A stretch of DNA of 64,000 nucleotides from UBA4615 sp046046245 (GTDB lineage Bacteria > Pseudomonadota > Gammaproteobacteria > Burkholderiales > Burkholderiaceae_E): assembly GCA_046046245.1 (NCBI GenBank), contig JBJOKE010000022.1, positions 1 through 64,000 of the forward strand. Reading direction: 5' to 3'. A program made the translations under genes and the position numbers. Below, piece by piece: positions 45,430-53,134 of this stretch. The stretch's first letter is position 1. Each line of letters opens with the position of its first letter. The notes beneath the pieces were generated by a model. It was not told the origin of the DNA and searched no databases. It saw only the letters and a list, made by a program, of their open reading frames with translations.

Positions 45430-45699
45430 ATGATGTCTCTGCTGGATCGGATCCTCGGGCGCCAGCCCAAGACCGCGTCGCTCGCCAAGGAGCGGCTGCA
45501 GGTGATCATCGCGCGCGAGGGCGCGCGGACCAACAACCCCGAGCTGCTGCACCAGATCAAGCAGGCGGTGCTCGAGGCCGTCTCGCGCTTCGTACCGGTC
45601 ACGAACGAGGACATCGCCGTCGACCTCGACAGCGACCGCGAGATGGAGGTGCTGTCCGTCAGCGTGAGCCTGCCGGACGGGAAGAAGCTGAAGGCGTAG
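45430..45699 (+). CDS. minE: Cell division topological specificity factor MinE
   Basis: 89 aa. The N-terminal membrane-targeting segment MSLLDRILG and the anti-MinCD helix (AKERLQVIIARE) are followed by the topological specificity domain (ELLHQIKQAVLEAVSRFV, cited in part). It stimulates MinD ATPase and drives pole-to-pole oscillation. Its last codon and TAG stop form the beginning of the downstream GC-rich repeat. Confidence 0.97.
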   Translation: MMSLLDRILGRQPKTASLAKERLQVIIAREGARTNNPELLHQIKQAVLEAVSRFVPVTNEDIAVDLDSDREMEVLSVSVSLPDGKKLKA

Positions 45700-45752
45700 C
45701 CGGGGGCTCCGCCGGGGTTTCGGCCCGCATGCGGGCCGCCGGCGGAGCGGGC
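45695..45752 (+). repeat. GC-rich palindromic repeat, copy 1 (contains the minE stop)
   Basis: A 58-base unit beginning GCGTAGCCGGGG and ending GCCGGCGGAGCGGGC, repeated almost at once by copy 2. It contains an inner palindrome GGCCCGCATGCGGGCC and an outer stem (GCTCCGCCGG at 45705-45714 with CCGGCGGAGC at 45739-45748). The first bases include the TAG of minE. Confidence 0.75.
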
Positions 45753-45753
45753 G

Positions 45754-45800
45754 GCGTAGCCGGGGTTTCGGCGCGCACGCGCGCCGCCGGCGGAGCGGGC
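45754..45800 (+). repeat. GC-rich palindromic repeat, copy 2
   Basis: A 47-base copy of the preceding unit that lacks 11-12 internal bases (the outer-stem left arm). Its inner palindrome is GGCGCGCACGCGCGCC. Compared with copy 1, one C-G pair has become G-C on both arms, so pairing is kept while sequence changes. Confidence 0.75.
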
Positions 45801-45818
45801 GCCGCATGCTTGCGGCGC
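45799..45818. terminator. Hairpin at the end of the minCDE operon
   Basis: GCGCCGCA (45799-45806) pairs with TGCGGCGC (45811-45818) around the tetraloop TGCT. It follows the two repeat copies and precedes a convergent glycosyltransferase gene. No U tract, but several hairpins in series could stop or stabilise the min transcript. Confidence 0.45.
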
Positions 45819-45863
45819 ACTGGTGCGTCCAGAACGGGACTCCGGCGAGAGCCGGCTGACTTT

Positions 45864-45904
45864 CCCCCCCCCCCTCGACAGCCCCCCCAGCCTCACCCCC
45901 CCCC
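45864..45904. repeat. Three C homopolymer tracts (C11, C7, C9)
   Basis: Runs of 11, 7 and 9 C at 45864-45874, 45882-45888 and 45896-45904. The last lies inside the 3' end of the leftward glycosyltransferase gene, where it encodes terminal glycines. Long homopolymers are prone to slippage and to sequencing error. Confidence 0.8.
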
Positions 45905-47002
45905 ATCGCGACCATCGAGCGTCTCGAGTAGCGCGCGGGCCGCTGCATCCCATGTCAGGGCGCCCGCCCGGGCGCGGCCGGCCGAGGCGAGCCGATCGGC
46001 CAGGGCCTCGTCGGCGAGGATCCGCCGCATCGCGTCGGCGATCGCATCGACCGACATGGGGTCCACATAGAGCGCGGCGTCGCCGCACACCTCCGGGAGC
46101 GATGCCGCACGGGCGGCGATCACCGGGCAGCCGAGCGTCATGGCCTCCAGGGGCGGCAGCCCGAACCCCTCGTAGAGGGACGGGAACACCAGGGCGCGGG
46201 CGTGCCCGTAGAGCGCCTTGAGCGTCGCATCGTCGACCGTGCCGGCGTGCACGACGCCGGGCGCAGGCCCCGGAGCCTCGGATGTCCCCGGCGCCGCGAA
46301 GACCGCATCGTTCCGCCCGCCGACCAGGACCAGCCGCAGGTCCTCGGCCGGGGGAAGCCTGGCCCAGGCCTCGAGGAGCCGTGCGAGGTTCTTCGCTGGA
46401 TTCGCGCTCGCCACCGCGAGCAGCGTCCGCCGGCCGCGCAACCCGAGCCGGTCGATCGCCGTCGGATCCGCGTCCACGCGCAGCAGGTGGTCCCCCCCGT
46501 CCGGGACGATCGCCCAGCGCGAGGCCGGCGTGCCGAGCGCCTCGCACAGTCGGTCCCGCGAGAACGCGGAGACCGTGATCAGGCGGGTGCCCGAGGCGAC
46601 GAGGTGCCGGAACGACCGCCGGTACCAGGCGACGAACGGTCGGGTATAGGCCTCCGGCCGGTCGAACACGGCCGCATCGTGGATCGTCGTGGCCGACCGG
46701 GCCGCGCCGATCCAGGGCGAGCTGCCCGCGAGGTTCAGCAGCCGACCGCCACGAGCGGCGGCCGGCAGCACGAGCTGCTCCCAGGCGTGCGAGGGCCAGC
46801 CGGGCCGGCCGACTTCGCGGACCCGGATCCGGGCAAATGCAGGAGGCCGGACCCCCGGCGGGCAGAGCAGCGTCCAGTCGGCCGACGCCGGCAGCAGGGC
46901 GTCCGCGGCGACGAGGAGCTCGCGAGCGTAGCGCTCCGTGCCCGTGGCGCGCCGCGACAGGAATTTGCCGTTGATGAGACAGCGGCCCTCACGCCGATCC
47001 AC
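45893..47002 (-). CDS. Glycosyltransferase family 4 (mannosyltransferase-like)
   Basis: 369 aa from GTG 47002, which places the conserved core (CLINGKFLSRRATGTERYARELL, first part LINGKF) near the N-terminus. The in-frame extension to 47314 is proline/arginine-rich and unlike the family. GT4 signatures are TTIHDAAVFDRPEAY, LAVASANPAKNLARLLEAW, FPSLYEGFGLPPLEAM, cited separately, with the donor-binding E-x7-E in the last. It should add a sugar, perhaps mannose, to a lipid-linked or polymer acceptor in the cytoplasm. It stands opposite to the rest of the capsule cluster. Confidence 0.85.
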   Translation of the reverse strand: MDRREGRCLINGKFLSRRATGTERYARELLVAADALLPASADWTLLCPPGVRPPAFARIRVREVGRPGWPSHAWEQLVLPAAARGGRLLNLAGSSPWIGAARSATTIHDAAVFDRPEAYTRPFVAWYRRSFRHLVASGTRLITVSAFSRDRLCEALGTPASRWAIVPDGGDHLLRVDADPTAIDRLGLRGRRTLLAVASANPAKNLARLLEAWARLPPAEDLRLVLVGGRNDAVFAAPGTSEAPGPAPGVVHAGTVDDATLKALYGHARALVFPSLYEGFGLPPLEAMTLGCPVIAARAASLPEVCGDAALYVDPMSVDAIADAMRRILADEALADRLASAGRARAGALTWDAAARALLETLDGRDGGG

Positions 47003-47307
47003 GTGTCGGCTCCGGTCGTCGGTCGGGGGACGCCCGACCCCGTTGAAGGCGCGAGCTTGCTCGGGCGTGCGAGGGCCGGATGGCGCCGACGCCGGCCCCG
47101 GTGGACGTTCCTCTCCGGGCGGCGCGGTCCGCGTCGGGCTTCCGTGGCGGCTTCTGCAGGGCGTTGGGCTCCATGGCCGGCGTCGCGGCGTGGCAGGCGC
47201 CGCCGGCAGTAGCGCGATTGTAGTCGCAGGCGAACACCGTGCCACGGCGCCAGGAACGGCGGCGGCACGCCACGAGGCAGACCTTCCGCGTACCCGATCT
47301 CTCGACC
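47003..47307. other. Divergent 305-base gap between glycosyltransferase and phosphomannomutase genes
   Basis: No conserved small ORF is visible. It should hold promoters for both divergent genes; the leftward candidate is listed separately. The leftward reading frame stays open throughout, which is normal in DNA this GC-rich. Confidence 0.5.
47217..47245 (-). promoter_or_regulatory. Possible promoter of the leftward glycosyltransferase gene
   Basis: On the minus strand GTGGCA (47245-47240) and TACAAT (47222-47217) are separated by 17 bases, matching four and five of six consensus positions. A leader of about 200 bases to GTG 47002 would follow. Confidence 0.35.
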
Positions 47308-48810
47308 ATGACACGACGATCCCTCGACATCGCCACCCTGATGAGCCGCAGCGGCGTGAAGTTCGGAACCAGCGGGGCGCGGGGCCTCGTGGCCGACATG
47401 ACGGATGCCGTCTGCCATGCCTTCGCCACCGCCTTCCTCAGGGCCGTCGCGCCCGAGGCGCCGGTCGTCGTCATCGGCCACGACCTGCGTCCGAGCAGTC
47501 CGGGCATCGCGGCCGCCTGCGCGGCGGCGGTCCGGGACGAAGGGCGGCGCATCGTCTATGCCGGTGCCCTGCCAACGCCCGCGCTCGCGCACCATGGCGC
47601 GCGGATCGGCGCACCGGTGATCGTCATCACCGGCAGCCACATTCCCTTCGACCGCAACGGCATCAAGTTCTACGGCACCGACGGCGAGATCACGAAGGAC
47701 GACGAGCAGCGCATGGCCGCGACGGTCGTCGAGCTGCAGACGCACCCCCGGCTCGAGACGCTCGGCCCGCCGGATCCCGCGGCGCGCGAGTCCTACGTGG
47801 CCCGCTACGTCGACTTCCTCGGGGCCGGCGCGCTCGACGGCACGGTCGTCGCCGTACACGAGCATTCGAGCGTCGCACGCGACGTGCTCCCGGAGATCCT
47901 CGAGCGCCTCGGGGCGCGGGTGCTGCGCGGCGGCCGAACCGACACCTTCGTGCCGATCGACACCGAGGCGGTTCGCGACGAGGACGTCGCGCTGGCGCGC
48001 GAGCGCGCCAGTCGCGAGCGTTTCGACGCGATCGTGTCCACCGACGGCGACGCCGACCGCCCGCTGATCGGCGACGAGTCCGGCAGCTGGCTCCGCGGCG
48101 ACGCGGTCGGCACGCTGTGTGCCCGGTGGCTCGGGGTGGACGTCGTCGTGACGCCCGTCAGCAGCAACAGCGCCGTCGAGCGCTGCGGCGCGTTCGGGCG
48201 CGTCGTGCGCACGCGGATCGGATCGCCGCACGTGATCGCCGGGATGCGGATGGCGGCGGCGGCCGGACGGACCGTCGGCGTGGCCGGCTACGAGGCCAAC
48301 GGCGGCTTCCTCCTCGGCAGCGCCGCCGAGCGCGCCGGGCGCCGCCTGGAGGCGCTCGAGACGCGCGACGCGGTCCTTCCGATCCTCGCCCTCCTGTGCG
48401 CCGCCCGCGAACGGCGGGCACCGCTGTCCGCGCTCGTGGCGACGCTGCCGGCGCGCCACACGGCCAGCGATCGCCTGCAGGCGTTCCCGAGCGCCGACGG
48501 GGCCGCGCTCGTCGCCCGGCTGGCCGCGGACCGCCCTGCCCTCGGCGCGCTGCTCGCGCCGGCCTGCGGCCCTGTCGTCGCCGTGGACCTGACCGATGGC
48601 GTCCGGGCGACCTTCGCCTCGGGCGACATCGTGCACCTGAGGCCCTCGGGCAACGCGCCGGAGCTGCGCTGCTACGCCGAGGCCGACTCCGCCGAGCACG
48701 CCGCGAGGCTGTGCGGCGAGGCGCTGGCTCGGGTCGCGGCGGGAGGCGGCGCCGCGGACACGACGCCCCCCGGCGGGACCGACCGCCGGCACGCCGAGAC
48801 CATGGCCTGA
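47308..48810 (+). CDS. Phosphomannomutase / phosphoglucomutase-family enzyme
   Basis: 500 aa alpha-D-phosphohexomutase. The phosphoserine is Ser110 in VITGSHIPFDRNGIKF, the metal loop is DGDAD (246-250), sugar recognition is in GYEANGGFLLG and the phosphate loop is RPSGNAPELR. The start ATG 47308 gives KFGTSGARG near the N-terminus, as expected. It should interconvert mannose-6-phosphate and mannose-1-phosphate (or glucose equivalents), supplying GDP-mannose-type donors for the surrounding glycosyltransferases. Confidence 0.92.
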   Translation: MTRRSLDIATLMSRSGVKFGTSGARGLVADMTDAVCHAFATAFLRAVAPEAPVVVIGHDLRPSSPGIAAACAAAVRDEGRRIVYAGALPTPALAHHGARIGAPVIVITGSHIPFDRNGIKFYGTDGEITKDDEQRMAATVVELQTHPRLETLGPPDPAARESYVARYVDFLGAGALDGTVVAVHEHSSVARDVLPEILERLGARVLRGGRTDTFVPIDTEAVRDEDVALARERASRERFDAIVSTDGDADRPLIGDESGSWLRGDAVGTLCARWLGVDVVVTPVSSNSAVERCGAFGRVVRTRIGSPHVIAGMRMAAAAGRTVGVAGYEANGGFLLGSAAERAGRRLEALETRDAVLPILALLCAARERRAPLSALVATLPARHTASDRLQAFPSADGAALVARLAADRPALGALLAPACGPVVAVDLTDGVRATFASGDIVHLRPSGNAPELRCYAEADSAEHAARLCGEALARVAAGGGAADTTPPGGTDRRHAETMA

Positions 48811-48823
48811 GGCGAGCACGCAC

Positions 48824-50359
48824 GTGTCCGACGCATTCCACACGCAACGGGTCATGGCCGCCGATCGTCCGCTGCCGTCCGCCCGTCGTCCCCGTGACCA
48901 CGGATCGCGCACGCCCAACGCACCGTCGGGTGCGGGGGGCGGTTCCGTCCCCTTCGAAGAGAGCCAGCCGATGCACCGTTCCGCACACAGCGACGTCGAG
49001 CGCATCGTCGAGCCCCGCGCCGCCCCTCGGCCCCGCGCCGTCGTGCACCGCGACTCGCCCGCCGGACTCCGCGAGACGAGGCCGCACAGCCGCGTCCTGC
49101 AGATCAGCAAGTTCTATCCGCCGGTGATGGGTGGCATCGAGACCGTCGCGTGGGAGCTCACCGCGGGGCTCGGCCGCGCCGGGATCCTTGCCGACGTCCT
49201 GTGCTCGCACCACACCCGGCAGACCGTCGTCGACCATACGCCGGGCGGCGGCCGGATCATCCGCGCGGGCTCGTGGGGCCGCCTGCTGTCGACCTCGCTC
49301 GCGCCGTCGATGATCGGTCGACTGCGGGCGATCACGGACGACTACGAGGTCCTCCACCTCCACATGCCCGATCCGATGGCCGCTCTGGCGGTGCTCGCCG
49401 CCCGCCCGACCGGGCGCCTCGTCGTGCACTGGCACAGCGACGTGATCCGCCAGCGGATCGCGATGCATGCCTACCGCCACCTGCAGGATTGGGTGCTGCG
49501 GCGCGCCGACGCGATCATCGCGACCAGCGACGAGTACGCCCAGTCCTCGGTCGCGCTGCGGCCGTTCCGGGACAAGGTGGTGACCATTCCCATCGGCATC
49601 AGCGCAGAGCGCTACCGACCCGTCGAGACCGACGTGGCGGCCATCCGGGCCCGGTTCCCGGGCAAGCGGATCGTCTTCTCGCTGGGACGCCTGACGTACT
49701 ACAAGGGCTTCGACGTGCTGGTGCGCGCGGCGACCGCGTTGCCCGACGACTGCGTCGTGCTGATCGGCGGCGCCGGCGACCTGGACGAGGACCTGCGCGG
49801 TCTGGTGGCCGATCTCGGCCTCGGCCACAAGGTGCACCTGCTCGGTCATGTGCCCGATCCGCTGCTCGCCGCCCACTTCGCCGCGTGCGACGTGTTCTGC
49901 ATGGCGTCGACCGTCAGGGCCGAGGCCTACGGCGTGGCGATCGTCGAGGCGCTCGCGCTCGGCAAGCCCGTGGTGGCGACCGACATCGCCGGTTCGGGCG
50001 TGCCCTGGGTCAACCGGCACCGCGAGACCGGGCTGAACGTCCCGGTGGGCAACCCCGTGGCGCTGGCCGCCGCACTGTGCGGACTGCTCGCCGACGCGGG
50101 CCTGCGCCGCCAGTACGCGCAGGCGGCGATCGCGCGGTTCGAGCGCGAGTTCCGCGCCGAGGTGATGGCCGAGCGGACGCTGGCGCTGTACCGCTCGCTG
50201 GGCGCCGCGGCACCCGTGGCCGCGGCGTTCCCGTTCGAGTCCACACGACCCGTCCGGTACGAGCCGGAGACGGCCGATGCGCTGGAGGACCTCGTGTCCG
50301 ACACAACGGACGCCGCTCCGTCCGTCCGCCGACAGGCTCCGGTCGAGCAAGCCGGCTGA
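48824..50359 (+). CDS. Glycosyltransferase family 4
   Basis: 511 aa from GTG 48824; ATG 48971, preceded by GAAGAGAG, would remove a low-complexity N-terminus and is a serious alternative. The core begins VLQISKFYPPVMGGIETVAWEL, cited in part, and carries the GT4 donor region FSLGRLTYYKGFDVLVRA and EAYGVAIVEALALGKPVVATD, again in part. Such enzymes use GDP-mannose or UDP-sugars. The gene begins 13 bases after the mutase stop and precedes the capsule export genes. Confidence 0.88.
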   Translation: MSDAFHTQRVMAADRPLPSARRPRDHGSRTPNAPSGAGGGSVPFEESQPMHRSAHSDVERIVEPRAAPRPRAVVHRDSPAGLRETRPHSRVLQISKFYPPVMGGIETVAWELTAGLGRAGILADVLCSHHTRQTVVDHTPGGGRIIRAGSWGRLLSTSLAPSMIGRLRAITDDYEVLHLHMPDPMAALAVLAARPTGRLVVHWHSDVIRQRIAMHAYRHLQDWVLRRADAIIATSDEYAQSSVALRPFRDKVVTIPIGISAERYRPVETDVAAIRARFPGKRIVFSLGRLTYYKGFDVLVRAATALPDDCVVLIGGAGDLDEDLRGLVADLGLGHKVHLLGHVPDPLLAAHFAACDVFCMASTVRAEAYGVAIVEALALGKPVVATDIAGSGVPWVNRHRETGLNVPVGNPVALAAALCGLLADAGLRRQYAQAAIARFEREFRAEVMAERTLALYRSLGAAAPVAAAFPFESTRPVRYEPETADALEDLVSDTTDAAPSVRRQAPVEQAG

Positions 50360-50460
50360 GTACGGGCGCCGGCCGGACGCCGGGAGGCGCTAACTTGTCC
50401 GAATCGCGGCGCTAAGCGGTCGAGGCGCCCGACGGACAACGAGACCAGCAGGACCCAGCC

Positions 50461-51627
50461 ATGGACATGTCGGACGCGCCCGTGCTGCCGGAAGCGGCGG
50501 CCGAGGCAAAGAGGAAGCCCTCGAGGCTCAGGCGGATCGCGCGGCGCTTCAACGGGCTCTTCTTCGCCACCGTGGCGCTGCCGACGGCGGCCGCCGGCGT
50601 GTACTTCGGCGCGATCGCGTCCGACGTCTACGTGTCCGAGTCGCGCTTCCTGGTGCGCAACCCGCAGCGCCCCCAGCTCTCCGGCATCGGCGCCCTGCTG
50701 CAGGGCACCGCGTTCTCCCGCGCCCAGGACGACACCTATTCGGTCCACGACTTCATCCGAAGCCGCGACGCGCTGCGCGAGGTCGACGGCAGGCTGGGCT
50801 TCCGCAATGCGTACTCGGACCCCGGCCACGACTTCCTGAACCGCTTCCCGGGCATCGATCCCGACGACAGCTTCGAGGCGCTGCACCGCTACTACCAGAA
50901 GCAGGTCGGCATCGACTACGACACGGTGTCGTCGATCTCGATCCTGCGCGTGCGGGCGTTCAGCGCCGAGGACGCGAAGAAGATCAACGAGATGCTGCTC
51001 GAGATGGGCGAGCGCCTCGTCAACAACATGAACAGCCGCAGCCGCCGCGACCTCATCGAGGTGGCCGAGAACGAGGTGCGCCTCGCCGAGGCGCGCTCGA
51101 AGACCGCGTCCGAGGCGCTGTCCTCGTTCCGCGCGGACCGCTCGGTGCTCGACCCCGACCGCCAGGGCGCGATCCAGCTGCAGGGCGTGGCGAAGCTGCG
51201 CGAGGAGCTGCTGGCCGCCGAGACCCAGCTGAACCAGGTGCGGACGGTCTCGCCCGACAACCCGCAGATCGGCACGCTGCAGCAGCGCGTGGACGTGCTG
51301 CGCAAGGCGATCGGCGACGAGAACGCGCGGGTGCTGGGCAAGGGTGGTGGCCTGGTGACCAAGTCGCCGGCCTACGACCGGCTGGTGCTGGAGAAGGGCT
51401 TCGCGGACCGGCAGCTGGCGGCGGCGCTGACGGCGCTGGATACGGCGCGGAACGAGGCGCAGCGGAAGCAGCTCTATCTGGAGCGGCTGGTGCAGCCCAA
51501 TCTGCCGGACAAGGCGGTGGAGCCGCGGCGGGTGCGGGGGGTCGTGACGACCTTCGTGCTGGGGCTGCTCGTCTGGGGTGTCCTCAGCCTGGTCGTCGCA
51601 GGCGTGCGCGAGCACACCGACCTCTGA
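50461..51627 (+). CDS. kpsE: Capsule export inner-membrane protein, KpsE/CtrB/BexC-like
   Basis: 388 aa, the usual size of polysaccharide co-polymerase 3 proteins. One membrane helix near the N-terminus (residues about 36-57, FNGLFFATVALPTAAAGVYF in part) and one at the C-terminus (TFVLGLLVWGVLSLVVAGV) frame a periplasmic, partly coiled domain (ENEVRLAEARSKTASEALSSF). It links the ABC exporter to the outer-membrane channel. Arg codon use changes abruptly inside the gene near 51360. Confidence 0.9.
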   Translation: MDMSDAPVLPEAAAEAKRKPSRLRRIARRFNGLFFATVALPTAAAGVYFGAIASDVYVSESRFLVRNPQRPQLSGIGALLQGTAFSRAQDDTYSVHDFIRSRDALREVDGRLGFRNAYSDPGHDFLNRFPGIDPDDSFEALHRYYQKQVGIDYDTVSSISILRVRAFSAEDAKKINEMLLEMGERLVNNMNSRSRRDLIEVAENEVRLAEARSKTASEALSSFRADRSVLDPDRQGAIQLQGVAKLREELLAAETQLNQVRTVSPDNPQIGTLQQRVDVLRKAIGDENARVLGKGGGLVTKSPAYDRLVLEKGFADRQLAAALTALDTARNEAQRKQLYLERLVQPNLPDKAVEPRRVRGVVTTFVLGLLVWGVLSLVVAGVREHTDL

Positions 51628-51639
51628 CGGAGCCGGACG

Positions 51640-52434
51640 ATGGCCGCGTCGACGTCGTTCCTGCGCTCGCTCTCGATCCAGCGGCGGGTGCTGCACGCGC
51701 TGCTGATGCGCGAGGTGATCACGCGGTTCGGGCGGGAGAACCTCGGGGTGCTCTGGCTGGTGGCGGAGCCGATGATGTTCACCCTGGGGGTGGCGGCGCT
51801 GTGGACGCTGATGAAGGCGGATCACGGGTCGAGCCTGCCGATCGTGGCGTTCGCGATCACCGGTTACTCGTCGGTGCTGATGTGGCGGAACACGGTTGGC
51901 CGGTGCATCGGCGGCATTCCCGCCAACGTGAACCTGCTCTATCACCGCAACGTGCGCGTGTTCGACGTCATGCTGACGAGGATCGTGCTGGAGATGGGCG
52001 GGGCGACCGCGTCGTTCGTCGTGCTGACGATGGTGTTCCTGGCGATCGAGTGGATCGAGCCGCCTCGCGACCTGGCGCTCGTGCTGGCAGGGTGGCTGAT
52101 GCTCGCGTGGTTCGGCGCTGCCCTGGCGCTGCTGCTCGGTTCCGCCGCGGCGCTGAGCGAGCTGGTCGACCGCTTCTGGCATCCCGCCTCGTACCTGCTC
52201 TTCCCGCTTTCGGGCGCGGCATTCATGGTCGATTGGGTGCCGCAGGCCTTCGCGGAAGTGGTGCTCTGGCTGCCGATGATCCATGCGGTCGAACTGATCC
52301 GTGAAGGGTTCTTCGGCGACGTGATCCGCACCCACCATGACATGGGCTACATGGCGGTCTGCAACCTGGTGCTGAGCTTCGCGGGCCTGGTCTGCCTGCG
52401 GCTCGCCGCGCGTCAGGCGGGGGAGAAGCGTTGA
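51640..52434 (+). CDS. kpsM: Capsule polysaccharide ABC exporter permease, KpsM-like
   Basis: 264 aa with about six helices. The ABC-2 signature region LLMREVITRFGRENLGVLWL, cited in part, and WRNTVGRCIGGIPANVNLLYHRNV, cited in part, are typical of KpsM/CtrC/BexB. It moves lipid-linked capsule polymer across the inner membrane with the KpsT-like ATPase, whose TTG start overlaps its TGA stop. Confidence 0.93.
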   Translation: MAASTSFLRSLSIQRRVLHALLMREVITRFGRENLGVLWLVAEPMMFTLGVAALWTLMKADHGSSLPIVAFAITGYSSVLMWRNTVGRCIGGIPANVNLLYHRNVRVFDVMLTRIVLEMGGATASFVVLTMVFLAIEWIEPPRDLALVLAGWLMLAWFGAALALLLGSAAALSELVDRFWHPASYLLFPLSGAAFMVDWVPQAFAEVVLWLPMIHAVELIREGFFGDVIRTHHDMGYMAVCNLVLSFAGLVCLRLAARQAGEKR

Positions 52435-53108
52435 TCCGGCTCGAGCAGGTCTGCAAGGACTACGGGGTGCGCCACGGCCGCCGCCGCGTGCTCGACCATG
52501 TCGACTTCTCGCTCGAGCGGGGCCGCAACGTCGGCATCCTCGGTCGCAACGGCGCGGGCAAGAGCACGCTGATCCGACTGCTGAGCGGCGCGGAGAGTCC
52601 CACGTCCGGTCGGATCCACCGCGGCATGCGCGTGTCCTGGCCCCTCGCGTTCACCGGAGCGTTCCAGACGCACCTCACCGGCATCGACAACCTGCGCTTC
52701 GTCTGCCGCGTCTACGGCGTCGACTGGAAGCCCCTGGTGCCCTTCGTCGAGGACTTCACCGAGCTCGGCATGTACCTGCGCGAGCCGGTCTCGCACTACT
52801 CGACCGGCATGACGATGCGCCTCGCGTTCGCGCTGTCGATGGCGATCGAGTTCGACTGCTTCCTCATCGACGAGGGCATGGCCGTGGGCGATGCCCGCTT
52901 CGGCCACAAGTGCCACGTCGAGCTGTTCGAGAAGCGCCGCGACCGCGCCTTCATCCTCGTGTCCCACGATCCGAACATCGTGAAGCTCTACTGCGAGCGG
53001 GCCTGCGTGCTGCACGGAGGACGGCTGTACGACTTCGCGGACACCGACGCCGCGTACGACTTCTACGAATCGGTGCGCCCGCCGGCGCCGGTCGTGCAGT
53101 TCGACTGA
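52431..53108 (+). CDS. kpsT: Capsule polysaccharide ABC exporter ATPase, KpsT-like
   Basis: 225 aa from TTG 52431. Walker A is LGRNGAGKST (residues 38-46) and the region SHYSTGMTMRLAFALSMAIEFD, cited in part, contains a divergent LSGG-type signature (YSTGM) characteristic of KpsT/CtrD, with Walker B CFLIDEGMAVGD. Length matches the family. It powers export by the preceding permease. Confidence 0.94.
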   Translation: MIRLEQVCKDYGVRHGRRRVLDHVDFSLERGRNVGILGRNGAGKSTLIRLLSGAESPTSGRIHRGMRVSWPLAFTGAFQTHLTGIDNLRFVCRVYGVDWKPLVPFVEDFTELGMYLREPVSHYSTGMTMRLAFALSMAIEFDCFLIDEGMAVGDARFGHKCHVELFEKRRDRAFILVSHDPNIVKLYCERACVLHGGRLYDFADTDAAYDFYESVRPPAPVVQFD

Positions 53109-53134
53109 AGCGACGATCACACGAGAGCGAGACC

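Noticed and set aside
45695..45800. CRISPR array
   Set aside because: Only two units, adjacent rather than separated by unique spacers, and with internal palindromes.
47003..47314. Extended N-terminus of the leftward glycosyltransferase
   Set aside because: Composition is Pro/Arg-rich without family similarity, and a plausible promoter lies within it.
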